A DNA stretch of 64,000 nt from Acutalibacter sp. 1XD8-36 (GTDB lineage: Bacteria > Bacillota > Clostridia > Oscillospirales > Acutalibacteraceae). A program made the translations under genes and the position numbers. Of the stretch, positions 32,272-41,177 are shown piece after piece; the first letter of the stretch is position 1; each line of letters begins with the position of its first letter. The stretch spans positions 62,001-126,000 of the forward strand of contig NZ_QZDU01000003.1 of assembly GCF_009917525.1 (NCBI RefSeq). Reading direction: 5' to 3'. Below the pieces are notes generated by a model that saw only the letters and a list, made by a program, of their open reading frames with translations, had not been told where the DNA came from and ran no database searches.

Positions 32272-35200
32272 ATGTTTTCAAAATTCAGCGTCAAGAAGCC
32301 GATGACGGTGCTGGTGGGCGTGGTGATTGCCATAGTGCTGGGGATAGTGGCATTTTCCCGCATGACCCCGGACCTGCTGCCAAACATCAACCTGCCATAT
32401 GCTGTCATAATCACAGCCTACCCGGGGGCGGCCCCTGAGGAGGTTGAGGAGGAAGTCACAAAGCCTATAGAGCAGGCTATGGCTACATTGGACCATGTGG
32501 AGGAGATAACCTCGGTGTCAAGGGAAAATGCTTCACAGGTAATGCTGCAGCTTACGGACGACGCCAACATGGATACACTCACCGCCGACATCCGGGAGAA
32601 AATCAGCAGTGTCTCCGGGGGCTGGGGGGATATGGTGGGCACGCCGTACATAATGAAGATAAACCCCAGCATGATGCCTGTTACTGTAGCCGCCATGGAG
32701 ATGGAGGGCATGGACAGCGTTGGGCTCACAGACCTTCTGGACTCACAGCTTATGCTGAAGCTGGAGGGCATAGAGGGCGTTGTAAGCGTTGCCGCCAGCG
32801 GGAATGTGCAGGAGAGCATAACAGTTGAGCTGAGGCAGGACAAGATAGATAAGCTGAATGATAAGCTCAAGGCGAAGCTGGACGAAAAGTTCGGCGATGC
32901 GGAGAAGGAGTTGGATGAGAGCTCAAAGGAGATAGAGGACGGCCTAAACGAGACTAGGGAACAGCAGGAGGAATTAGACGGCCAGAAGGCCCAGCTTGAG
33001 GCCGGGCAGAGCCAGCTTGCCCAGCAGACGGGCCAGGCCCAGGGACAGCTTATCTCCAAGAAGGTGGAGATAGAGTCGGCCAAGGCTCAGATAGCCGCCC
33101 AGCTGACAACTATGGAGCAGAACAGGAAGCAGCTCCAGGACGCACTTGACAAGCTGAAAGCTTTACAGGCTACCCTCAGCCAGCTCACAGGCCAGCTTGG
33201 TATGCTGGACCAGGGGATAAGCGGCCTGCAGGAGGCCATAGCCGGATATACTGCATTGTCACAGCAGCTGGAGGCTCTGAAGGCACAGCTGGAGGCCCTG
33301 GAGCCGGAGAGCGAGGAGTACGCCCTGGTGCAGCAGCAGATAGAGGCGCTCCAACCACAGCTTGCGGCGGCTGAGGCGGCCCTGGCTGCTTTGGGCACCA
33401 CGCCGGCGGGGGCCCCGGCGAAGCTGGCTGAACTGCAGGAGAACAGAGCTGCGGTTGAGAAGGGGCTGGCAGAGGCCAAGGCTATGGCTGCGGCAGGAGG
33501 GGCCGACCCTGAGAACCTGGACAAATCCATAGCCGAGGCCCAGGCTAACCTCACCAAGCTGGGTGCCGGGATGGACCAGCTGAAGGCCACCAGCTCACAG
33601 CTTGAGAGCGGCGCTGTGACAGTGGACCAGGCCCTGCGGGAGCTAAGCCGGCAGCAGACCAGCGGCATAATGCAGATGAGCGCGGGGATGTCCCAGATAA
33701 TCGCCGGGCAGTCGGCTCTGGGTGCGGCTCAGCAGCAGCTTGAGTCGGCAAAGGCCCAGCTTGAGGGCGCAAGGGAGGATTTTGACACACAGAAGGACGC
33801 GGCCTATAAGAATGCCGACCTGCCAATCACCATGGAGATGGTGTCCCAGATACTTACGGCCCAGAACTTTTCCATGCCCGCCGGATATATTGAGGACCAG
33901 GGGACCGGGATACTGGTAAGGGTGGGCGACAAGTTGGAGGATAAGGAGGAGCTTGCGGGGCTTCTGCTGTTTGACACCGGCGACGAGGGCATAGGCAGGA
34001 TATACCTGCGGGATGTTGCGGATATATCTGTAGAGAGCAACGCCGGGGAGCTATATGCTAAGATAAACGGCGAGAACGGCCTGCTGCTGAGCTTTACAAA
34101 GCAGTCCACCTACTCCACGGCCCTGGTGTCGAAGAATATTGGGGAGCGCTTTGGGGCGCTCTCGGAGGAGTATGAGGGGCTGAAGTTCACCACCCTGATG
34201 GACCAGGGCAACTATATCTATATAGTTGTGGACACGGTGCTGCAAAACCTGGTGCTGGGCGCGGTGCTGGCGGTGCTGATATTGCTGCTGTTTTTAAGGG
34301 ATTTGCGCCCCACTATAGTTATCGCGTTCTCAATACCAATTTCGCTGCTGGTGGCAATAGTACTCATGTACTTCTCAGGGGTGACCCTGAATGTTATTTC
34401 CCTGTCGGGCCTGGCGGTGGGCGTGGGCATGCTGGTGGACAACTCCGTGGTGGTGATAGAGAATATCTACCGCCTCAGAAGCGAGGGAACGCCTGCGGCA
34501 AAGGCCTCTGTCCAGGGGGCGGTGCAGGTGACAGGGGCTATTATCGCCTCAACGCTCACTACCGTATGTGTGTTCCTGCCAATAGTTTTCGTGGAGGGCG
34601 TCACAAGGGAGCTGTTTTCTGACATGGCCCTGACTATCGGATATTCCCTTTTGGCAAGCCTCTTTGTGGCTATCACCCTGGTGCCCGCTATGACTTCCAC
34701 CACTCTTAGGCAGAGCAAGGCCAGGGAGCACAGCTTTTTTGACAGGGTGCTGGGCGGCTACGGGAAAATAGCCGCGGCCTCACTCCGGCATAAATGGGTC
34801 TGCTTCACCCTGGCGCTTTTGCTGCTGGCAGGGAGCACGGTGCTGGCCCTGTCCAGAGGGTTTATATTCATGCCCGCCATGAGCGGCAGCCAGCTGGATG
34901 TGAGCTTCACTATGCCGGACGAGGAGGCGACCTTTGAGGAGACCACGGAGATGGCGGACAGGATAGTGGAGCGCATTATGGAGCTGGACTGCGTGGAGAC
35001 TGTGGGGGCCATGGTCAGCAGTGACGGTACCGGCGGGAGCGCCATGCTGGGCATGGGAGGCAGCGGGGATGTATCAATATATGTAATACTGGACGAGGGC
35101 TCCGGGGTTAAGGACAGCGAGGCAGCCAGGATGGTGGAGGAGGCCTGCGCGGATTTGGACTGTGAAGTGGACGCCCAGGGCGCAATGGATATGAGCGCGT

Positions 35201-36321
35201 ATATGTCGGCTATGAGCGGCTCCGGTGTGGAGGTGAAGCTCAGGGGGGACGATATGGATTCGCTGATTGACACAGCCAACGAGCTGACGGAGATACTCTC
35301 AGAGGTAGAGGGCGCCGACGGCGCGGAAAGCGACTTGGAGGACAGCACGCCGGAGCTGAGAATAGTTGTGGACAAAAATAAGGCCATGGAGAACGGCCTT
35401 ACTATCGCCCAGGTGTATCAGAGCGTGAGCGGGGATATAGCCGAAGACAAGAAGGCCACAAGCATAAGCGTGGACGGGTATTCCCAGGATGTGCTGGTGG
35501 TGCACCCGGAGAAGGGTGGCATGAACGAGAGCTACCTGAAGAGCCTGACAGTCACCTCTACGGACCGGACCACAGGGGAGACCGAGGAGGTGCCCCTGAT
35601 ACGCATAGCGGACTTTGAGGAGCGGCAGAGCCTGAACTCCATAAACCGTGAAAACCAGAACAGGGTCCTGACGGTGAGGGCGGGCATTGCGGACGGGAAC
35701 AATGTCACGCTGGTGACCAGGGAGGTCCAGAAGGCACTTGAGGGGTATGAGCCGCCAAAGGGCGTTACCCTGGAGATGGCCGGGGAGAATGAGACCATTA
35801 TGGAGGCAATGGGGCAGCTCATGCAGATGGCTGCGATGGCTATACTTATAATTTACCTGATAATGGTAATACAGTTCCAGTCGCTCCTGCTGCCGTTTAT
35901 AGTGATGTTCACAATACCACTGGCTTTTACAGGCGGGTTTTTGGGGCTGTATATCTGCGGCATGGAGGTGAGCGTTGTGTCGATGATAGGCTTTATCATG
36001 CTGGCGGGCATTATCGTCAATAACGGCATTGTGCTTATAGACTATATAAACCAGCTGCGGCTGGAGGGCGTGGAGCGCCGGGACGCCATAATTCTTGCCG
36101 GGCGCACCAGAATGAGGCCGATACTCATGACAGTGCTCACAACTGTGCTGGGGCTGGTGTTCATGGCGCTGGCTACGGGCATGGGCGCGGAGATGATGCA
36201 GCCTATCGCCGTAGTGTGCATTGGCGGCCTGCTGTACGCCACCTTGATGACGCTGTTTGTGGTCCCGGCAATGTATGACATCATGGCAAGGAAGGAGCTC
36301 AAAAAAGTCGAAGTGGACTGA
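32272..36321 (+). CDS. RND-family exporter with a large coiled-coil insertion
   Basis: 1349 residues versus roughly 1030-1070 for usual HAE-type or SwrC-like pumps. N-terminal TM helix, porter region, and twin TM bundles with GMLVDNSVVVIENIYRL (about residues 721-737) and GFIMLAGIIVNNGIVLIDY. The extra length is one Gln/Ala/Leu/Glu-rich coiled coil, about residues 195-515, inserted where the N-terminal docking subdomain of AcrB-like pumps begins. No adaptor (MFP) or outer-membrane gene is adjacent. Likely proton-driven export of amphiphiles or lipids; the substrate is unknown. Confidence 0.92.
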   Translation: MFSKFSVKKPMTVLVGVVIAIVLGIVAFSRMTPDLLPNINLPYAVIITAYPGAAPEEVEEEVTKPIEQAMATLDHVEEITSVSRENASQVMLQLTDDANMDTLTADIREKISSVSGGWGDMVGTPYIMKINPSMMPVTVAAMEMEGMDSVGLTDLLDSQLMLKLEGIEGVVSVAASGNVQESITVELRQDKIDKLNDKLKAKLDEKFGDAEKELDESSKEIEDGLNETREQQEELDGQKAQLEAGQSQLAQQTGQAQGQLISKKVEIESAKAQIAAQLTTMEQNRKQLQDALDKLKALQATLSQLTGQLGMLDQGISGLQEAIAGYTALSQQLEALKAQLEALEPESEEYALVQQQIEALQPQLAAAEAALAALGTTPAGAPAKLAELQENRAAVEKGLAEAKAMAAAGGADPENLDKSIAEAQANLTKLGAGMDQLKATSSQLESGAVTVDQALRELSRQQTSGIMQMSAGMSQIIAGQSALGAAQQQLESAKAQLEGAREDFDTQKDAAYKNADLPITMEMVSQILTAQNFSMPAGYIEDQGTGILVRVGDKLEDKEELAGLLLFDTGDEGIGRIYLRDVADISVESNAGELYAKINGENGLLLSFTKQSTYSTALVSKNIGERFGALSEEYEGLKFTTLMDQGNYIYIVVDTVLQNLVLGAVLAVLILLLFLRDLRPTIVIAFSIPISLLVAIVLMYFSGVTLNVISLSGLAVGVGMLVDNSVVVIENIYRLRSEGTPAAKASVQGAVQVTGAIIASTLTTVCVFLPIVFVEGVTRELFSDMALTIGYSLLASLFVAITLVPAMTSTTLRQSKAREHSFFDRVLGGYGKIAAASLRHKWVCFTLALLLLAGSTVLALSRGFIFMPAMSGSQLDVSFTMPDEEATFEETTEMADRIVERIMELDCVETVGAMVSSDGTGGSAMLGMGGSGDVSIYVILDEGSGVKDSEAARMVEEACADLDCEVDAQGAMDMSAYMSAMSGSGVEVKLRGDDMDSLIDTANELTEILSEVEGADGAESDLEDSTPELRIVVDKNKAMENGLTIAQVYQSVSGDIAEDKKATSISVDGYSQDVLVVHPEKGGMNESYLKSLTVTSTDRTTGETEEVPLIRIADFEERQSLNSINRENQNRVLTVRAGIADGNNVTLVTREVQKALEGYEPPKGVTLEMAGENETIMEAMGQLMQMAAMAILIIYLIMVIQFQSLLLPFIVMFTIPLAFTGGFLGLYICGMEVSVVSMIGFIMLAGIIVNNGIVLIDYINQLRLEGVERRDAIILAGRTRMRPILMTVLTTVLGLVFMALATGMGAEMMQPIAVVCIGGLLYATLMTLFVVPAMYDIMARKELKKVEVD

Positions 36322-36340
36322 TATATTATTTAATATAGTA

Positions 36341-36368
36341 AAAACCCCTGGGGTCGCCAGGGGTTTTG
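36341..36368. terminator. Bidirectional terminator between RND and PAP2 genes
   Basis: AAAACCCCTGG (36341-36351) / CCAGGGGTTTT (36357-36367), perfect 11-bp stem with A and T flanks. Confidence 0.92.
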
Positions 36369-36376
36369 CTTTTGGT

Positions 36377-36916
36377 TTAGGAAGCCTTCCTTTGAAAGAG
36401 CCGCCTGTGCCCATAGGCGGCAGCCAGGGCGCAGAGCACGCCCAGCAGGGAGCCCGCAAGCACGTCTGTGGGGTAGTGCACAAAGAGGAATACCCGGGAG
36501 AAGGCTATCAGCGCGGCGAGGGCCAGGGCTGCTGCGCCGGGGCGTTTGTCCTTTAGAAAGATGATAGTGGCGGCGGCAAAGGAGGCGCAGCTATGGCCCG
36601 AGGGGAAGGAGTAGCCGCTGGGGGGAGGGATAAGCAGGGATATCTCAGGCATTTCCTGGAAGGGGCGGGGGCGGCAGATTATGTTCTTAAGGGCTATCTC
36701 ACCCAGCAGCAGGCCCAGCAGCATTGCCGCCAGCATAAGGCAGCCGGTGGTGCGCCAGCCGTTTTTTCTGCCCAGGGCTATTATGAGCAGGGAGAGGAGA
36801 ATCCAGAATATGCCGCTCTCCCCAAGGTAGGTTACGGCGGGGAATACTGCGTCGGTTATGGGATTGTGGAAGCCGGACTGTACAAAAGTCATAACGGCGC
36901 TGTCGAATGGGTTCAT
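36377..36916 (-). CDS. PAP2-family membrane phosphatase
   Basis: 179 residues, five to six TM segments. The phosphatase motifs are complete: KNIICRPRP (about residues 73-81), the PSGHS motif (about 100-104) and RVFLFVHYPTDVLAG (about 141-155). Probably dephosphorylates undecaprenyl pyrophosphate or phosphatidate on the outer face. Confidence 0.93.
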   Translation of the reverse strand: MNPFDSAVMTFVQSGFHNPITDAVFPAVTYLGESGIFWILLSLLIIALGRKNGWRTTGCLMLAAMLLGLLLGEIALKNIICRPRPFQEMPEISLLIPPPSGYSFPSGHSCASFAAATIIFLKDKRPGAAALALAALIAFSRVFLFVHYPTDVLAGSLLGVLCALAAAYGHRRLFQRKAS

Positions 36917-36949
36917 GGCGTTCCTCCGAGGATTTTTAGATGTTATACT

Positions 36950-36978
36950 ATTCTAGCAGAAGAGTGGCCGGATTGCAA
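36950..36978 (-). promoter_or_regulatory. Sigma-A promoter of the PAP2 gene
   Basis: Minus-strand TTGCAA (36973-36978), 17-bp spacer, TAGAAT (36950-36955). Confidence 0.65.
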
Positions 36979-37044
36979 CACATATCGGGGAGGGGAGGCG
37001 AATATATATTGGGTACCGAATTAAAAAACTTGGGGGTATTAAAA

Positions 37045-39687
37045 ATGTTGTTCCACCAAGCAACCGCACAGGAGGCGCTGGAAGCTCTCGGTACGGACTC
37101 CGAGCGGGGCCTCACGCCTGGGGAGGCCACAAAAAGGCTGGGAAAGTACGGCAGGAACCAGCTGCGTTCTGGGAAAAAGCAGAGCGTTTTGTCACGGTTT
37201 TTCAGCCAGTTCAAGGATTTTATGGTGCTGATTCTGCTTGCCAGCGCCGGGGTGTCATTTTGGGCCTCGGCTATGCAGGGGGACGCGGACTTTCTGGACC
37301 CTATTATAATACTGTCAATAGTGGTAATAAACGCGGTGATAGGCACAGTCCAGGAACTGCGGGCGGATAAGGCCATAGACGCCCTGAAGAAGCTCAGCTC
37401 CCCCAAGGCCCGGGTGCTGAGGGCCGGGAAGAAACAGACCATAGACAGCGTGGGGCTGGTGCCGGGGGATATAGTTATCCTGCGGGCCGGGGATTTGGTG
37501 CCCGCCGATTTAAGGCTGTTGCGCTCGGCGGAGCTGCTCACGGAGGAGTCTGCCCTTACAGGGGAGTCGGTGCCGGTGGAGAAGGACGCGCTGGCGGTTT
37601 GCGGCAAGGAGGCTCCCCTGGCTGAGAGAAAGAATATGGTGTTCTCCGGGACAGGGGTGGCCTCGGGGGCCGGGGTGGGCGTTGTGACCGCCACTGGGAT
37701 GGACACGGCTATGGGGCATATCGCCGGGCTGCTGGAGCAGGAGACCGCGCCTGAGACCCCGCTGCAGAAGCGGCTGGGGCAGACAGGGAAGGCGCTGGGC
37801 CTGGGGGTAATCATTATCTGCGGGCTGATATTCGCGCTGGGGCTTTTGCAGCATATCGAGCCGCTGGAGATGTTCATGATAGCCATAAGCCTGGGGGTAG
37901 CGGCTATACCCGAGGGACTGACAGCGGTGGTGACAATCGTGCTGGCAATGGGCGTGAAGCGCATGGCGGCTAAGAGGGCCATAATCAGGCATATGCCCGC
38001 GGTGGAGACCCTTGGGAGCACCCAGGTGATATGCTCGGATAAGACCGGCACGCTGACCCAGAATAAGATGACCGTTACGGCCTTTATGGGGGCCTTCGGG
38101 CAGGAGCCGCTGGAGAGCACCACGGCCCAGTTCTGCCTGGAGCTGGGGACCCTCTGCAATAACTGCGAGACCGAGGGAACTGACAGGAAGGAAATCTCGG
38201 GGGACCCCACCGAGGCCGCGTTTTTGAGGGCCTGCCGGAGCAGCAAGGGCTCCCTTGAGGAAAAGTATCCCAGGGTTGGAGAAATACCCTTCAGCTCTGC
38301 GCGGAAGCTTATGACTACCGTGCACAGGAGCGGCGGGGGGTACAGGATAGTGTCTAAGGGGGCTCCGGACGTGCTTATAGCCAGGTGCACCCAGCAGCTT
38401 AGGGGTCATAGCGTGTCGCCTCTTGGGGGCGGGGTCAAGGCGAAGCTCATGTCAGATAACTCAGAGCTGGCAGGGAAGGGGCTGAGGGTTCTGGCGGTGG
38501 CATATAAGGACGTGGAGCACCTGCCGGGGGATGACAGGGAGACGGAGAGCGGGCTCATATTCTGTGGGCTCATAGGCATGGAGGACCCGCCCAGGAAAGA
38601 GGCCAGGGCCGCTGTGCTGGAGTGCAAAAGGGCGGGGATAATCCCGGTGATGATAACCGGGGACCACGCGGAGACAGCGCTGGCTATAGCCAGGCGCATA
38701 GGCATTGCACAGGAGGACGGCAGGGCCATAACCGGGCCGGAGCTGGATAGGCTCTCGGAGGGAGAGCTTGCGGAGAAGATTGGAAGCTGCCGGGTGTTTG
38801 CCAGGGTTTCGCCGGAGCATAAGGTGAAGCTGGTGAAGGCATACCAGCGGCGGGGGATGGTTGCCGCCATGACCGGGGACGGGGTGAACGACGCCCCTGC
38901 GCTGAAGGCAGCCGATATCGGCTGCGCCATGGGCCGGGGTGGTACGGAGGTGGCGAAGTCGGCGGCTGATATGGTGCTGACGGACGACAATTTCTCCACA
39001 ATAGTATCCGCTGTCCGGGAGGGCAGGGGGATATACAGGAACATACGGCGTACGGTACACTTTTTGCTGTCCTGCAATATAGGGGAGATACTGGTGGTGT
39101 TCGCGGCGTTTCTGCTGCGGGCCCCGGCGCCGCTGCTGGCCATACAGCTGCTATGGGTAAACCTGGTGACGGATTCCCTTCCTGCGCTGGCCCTGGGCGC
39201 TGAGCCGATACCCAGGGACGTAATGGAGGAGCCGCCCCATAAGAGAGAGGAGAGCGTATTCTCCGGCGGGATGGGGCTGTCTATCACATTGGAGGGGTGC
39301 CTTGTGGGTGCCTTGGCTCTCCTGGCCTACAGCGCGGGCAGGGCATGGTTTGATGTTGACCCGATGGAGCCGGTGATAGGGCGAACCATGGCGTTTGCGG
39401 TGCTGAGTCTGTCCCAGCTGGTGCACAGCTTCAATATGCGCTCGGAGGGCTCGGTGCTGGAGCTGGGGATTTTCGGGAATGGGAAGCTGAATCTCGCCTG
39501 TATTATATGCGCTTTCCTTATGGTAAGCGTGATAGTGTTCCCTCCCCTTGCCGCGGTGTTCAGGACGGCTGCGCTCACGCCGGTGCAGTGGGCCATGGTC
39601 GGCGGGCTGTCGGTGTTCCCCCTGATAGCAGTGGAGGGGGAGAAGCTGCTGGGACGGCTCAGAAATATGTCGAAAAAGAAAAAATAA
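37045..39687 (+). CDS. P-type calcium-transporting ATPase
   Basis: 880 residues from ATG 37045 (gggggt RBS); the longer ORF has unrelated leader residues. Cation ATPase N-domain, actuator loop LTGESVPVEK, TM4 motif AAIPEGLTAVV (calcium-type PEGL), phosphorylation site DKTGTLTQNK (about residue 332), GDGVNDAPALK hinge, and C-terminal TM helices with NLVTDSLPALALG. It resembles SERCA/PMR1-like PIIA pumps that export Ca2+ (or Mn2+). Confidence 0.94.
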   Translation: MLFHQATAQEALEALGTDSERGLTPGEATKRLGKYGRNQLRSGKKQSVLSRFFSQFKDFMVLILLASAGVSFWASAMQGDADFLDPIIILSIVVINAVIGTVQELRADKAIDALKKLSSPKARVLRAGKKQTIDSVGLVPGDIVILRAGDLVPADLRLLRSAELLTEESALTGESVPVEKDALAVCGKEAPLAERKNMVFSGTGVASGAGVGVVTATGMDTAMGHIAGLLEQETAPETPLQKRLGQTGKALGLGVIIICGLIFALGLLQHIEPLEMFMIAISLGVAAIPEGLTAVVTIVLAMGVKRMAAKRAIIRHMPAVETLGSTQVICSDKTGTLTQNKMTVTAFMGAFGQEPLESTTAQFCLELGTLCNNCETEGTDRKEISGDPTEAAFLRACRSSKGSLEEKYPRVGEIPFSSARKLMTTVHRSGGGYRIVSKGAPDVLIARCTQQLRGHSVSPLGGGVKAKLMSDNSELAGKGLRVLAVAYKDVEHLPGDDRETESGLIFCGLIGMEDPPRKEARAAVLECKRAGIIPVMITGDHAETALAIARRIGIAQEDGRAITGPELDRLSEGELAEKIGSCRVFARVSPEHKVKLVKAYQRRGMVAAMTGDGVNDAPALKAADIGCAMGRGGTEVAKSAADMVLTDDNFSTIVSAVREGRGIYRNIRRTVHFLLSCNIGEILVVFAAFLLRAPAPLLAIQLLWVNLVTDSLPALALGAEPIPRDVMEEPPHKREESVFSGGMGLSITLEGCLVGALALLAYSAGRAWFDVDPMEPVIGRTMAFAVLSLSQLVHSFNMRSEGSVLELGIFGNGKLNLACIICAFLMVSVIVFPPLAAVFRTAALTPVQWAMVGGLSVFPLIAVEGEKLLGRLRNMSKKKK

Positions 39688-39697
39688 TGGCTGCAAA

Positions 39698-39731
39698 AAA
39701 TGCCCCCGGGTGTAAAGCCGGGGGCATTTAC
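39698..39731 (+). terminator. Terminator of the Ca-ATPase gene
   Basis: AAATGCCCCCGG (39698-39709) / CCGGGGGCATTT (39718-39729). Confidence 0.88.
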
Positions 39732-39851
39732 AGTAAAGGGGAAGTGCTTTTCGCAAAAAAGGGAGGGCCGTTTTAAGGGCCCTCCCATAAAAATCCAAAT
39801 ATTGCGTAGGTTCATACTTTTTTTACAAGAAAAAGTGTTTTATCCCCAACT

Positions 39852-39885
39852 TTCGACAAATTATACAGCGGCACAGTGCTATAAT
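39852..39885 (+). promoter_or_regulatory. Candidate Spo0A-box promoter pointing into spo0A antisense
   Basis: An exact 0A box (TGTCGAA on the minus strand, 39852-39858) lies 21 bp before an extended -10 TGCTATAAT (39877-39885). Spo0A-activated sigma-A promoters such as spoIIG have this long box-to--10 spacing. No plus-strand gene follows; transcription would run antisense through spo0A. Confidence 0.45.
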
Positions 39886-39910
39886 CCACTCAGCAAGGTT
39901 TTAGGGCATA

Positions 39911-39933
39911 CTGACAAGCCGGTAACTTGTCAG
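39911..39933. terminator. Hairpin at the spo0A stop codon
   Basis: Perfect 8-bp stem CTGACAAG (39911-39918) / CTTGTCAG (39926-39933), overlapping the spo0A TGA. There is no T-run in either direction, so it may protect the 3' end rather than terminate. Confidence 0.5.
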
Positions 39934-40697
39934 GCATGCTGTCCGAAGCTGGGCTCAAGGCAGAGCTTGTCGGAAATCATGGCGATGAATTCGCTGTTGG
40001 TGGGCTTGCCCCGGGTGTTATGTATGGTGTAGCCGAAATAGGAGTTCAGCACATCCACATCACCGCGGTCCCAGGCCACCTCGATGGCGTGGCGTATGGC
40101 CCGCTCCACCCGGGAGCTGGTGGTGTTGTAGGCCTTTGCAACGCTGGGATAGAGCTGCTTTGTGACGGCGTTTATTATCTCCGGGTCCTCGATAGCCATG
40201 ATGATGGAGTCGCGAAGGTAGTGGTAGCCCTTGATATGGGCGGGCACCCCTATCTGGTGGAGTATCTCGGTCACCTGGACCCGCAGCTGGGGGTCGCTGG
40301 GCTCTGTCTCGAAATGGCGGCCCCTTGTGGAGATAAGGGAGAGTATGCGGTCCACCATGGCGTTCTTGTCGAAGGGGGCGATTGCGAAGTAGGCCGCCCC
40401 TGACGACAGGACCTCACGCTCAAGCATGGGCGTGGTGTAGGAGGCCGAGACGACGCATAGGGGGCGCTCGCCGCTGTCGGCTGAGATGGCCTGGAGCACG
40501 CCAAGGGCGTCGAGGCCCGGCATAAACATGTCCATAATGACAGCCTGGGGCCGGTCCTCCCGGATGCGGGCAAGGAGCTTGCTGCCGTCCCTTTGCTCGA
40601 ATACCGCCGTGCCCCCCTGTCCCTCCAGCTTTTCCAGCGCCGGGCGGGGCCATTCGCTGGCTTCCCCGCAAATTAGAATCTTTACCTGTTTATCCAT
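39930..40697 (-). CDS. spo0A: Stage 0 sporulation protein A with atypical receiver
   Basis: 255 residues. The C-terminal DNA-binding domain is nearly canonical, including the recognition segment [19 protein letters not shown] (about residues 199-217). The N-terminal receiver keeps the phosphorylatable Asp in [11 protein letters not shown] (about residue 56). However, the acidic pocket normally reading ADDN is ICGEAS, and the conserved lysine of KPFD is Ala (APFD, about residue 108). The usual switch Thr is Ser. Phosphorylation may therefore be weak or differently controlled. Master regulator of sporulation. RBS aaggagg. Confidence 0.95.
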   Translation of the reverse strand: MDKQVKILICGEASEWPRPALEKLEGQGGTAVFEQRDGSKLLARIREDRPQAVIMDMFMPGLDALGVLQAISADSGERPLCVVSASYTTPMLEREVLSSGAAYFAIAPFDKNAMVDRILSLISTRGRHFETEPSDPQLRVQVTEILHQIGVPAHIKGYHYLRDSIIMAIEDPEIINAVTKQLYPSVAKAYNTTSSRVERAIRHAIEVAWDRGDVDVLNSYFGYTIHNTRGKPTNSEFIAMISDKLCLEPSFGQHA

Positions 40698-40730
40698 GAA
40701 TATCCTCCTTGATTGATAGGTCGTGAATAA

Positions 40731-40759
40731 ATTTTACCATAAGTCGCGCTTTACTGCAA
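40731..40759 (-). promoter_or_regulatory. Sigma-A promoter of spo0A
   Basis: Minus-strand TTGCAG (40754-40759), 17-bp spacer, TAAAAT (40731-40736). No 0A box or sigma-H motif is seen here. Confidence 0.65.
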
Positions 40760-40857
40760 GAGTAAAATGAGAAAAAATTGGAAAAAAAAGTTTCAAAAAC
40801 GGGCGGGAAATGATGGGAAATGGATTTACAGAAAAAACCCCATATTTTGCGTATCTG

Positions 40858-40894
40858 ACAGGCCTTCTACACATGGGAGGCTGTTTTTTTATTT
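40858..40894 (+). terminator. Orphan terminator in AT-rich intergenic region
   Basis: ACAG-G-CCT (40858-40865) / AGGCTGT (40878-40884), then seven T. No annotated plus-strand gene ends here. It would end a transcript from the antisense promoter at 39880. The rest of 40760-41078 is AT-rich with no supported gene. Confidence 0.65.
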
Positions 40895-41078
40895 CATAAA
40901 AGTAAAGAGATTTTTGAAATTATTTTTCTTTAAGGAAATTATAACAAGACTTTTAGGAGTGAATACTTATTGCATATTTATTTGAATAGTAAAGTGAACT
41001 TAATGATATTATTTAGAAGTGTAGAAATAATTATTTATTACGTACTATGGCTGGATAACAGTACCTTCCCCACCGCTC

Positions 41079-41107
41079 TTGACTGCCCGGGAAAAATAGT
41101 TTATAAT
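41079..41107 (+). promoter_or_regulatory. Sigma-A promoter of the aryl-acid operon
   Basis: TTGACT (41079-41084), 17-bp spacer, TATAAT (41102-41107). Confidence 0.85.
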
Positions 41108-41177
41108 AAGATACACTATGTAAAATGAATAAATCCGGCCTGAAAATCGGTAAACAGGGCCGGGCGGAGGGATGGCA

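Noticed and set aside
35299-36483. 394-residue minus-strand open frame opposite the RND gene 3' end
   Set aside because: His/Tyr/Arg-rich antisense composition, crosses a perfect terminator and runs into PAP2 on the same strand.
36940-37044. N-terminal extension of the Ca-ATPase frame
   Set aside because: The extra 35 residues look like untranslated sequence and the ATG at 37045 has the RBS and the normal family start.
40767-40985. 72-residue plus-strand open frame in AT-rich DNA
   Set aside because: Spans the intrinsic terminator at 40858-40894, lacks an RBS and has low-complexity Lys/Phe content.
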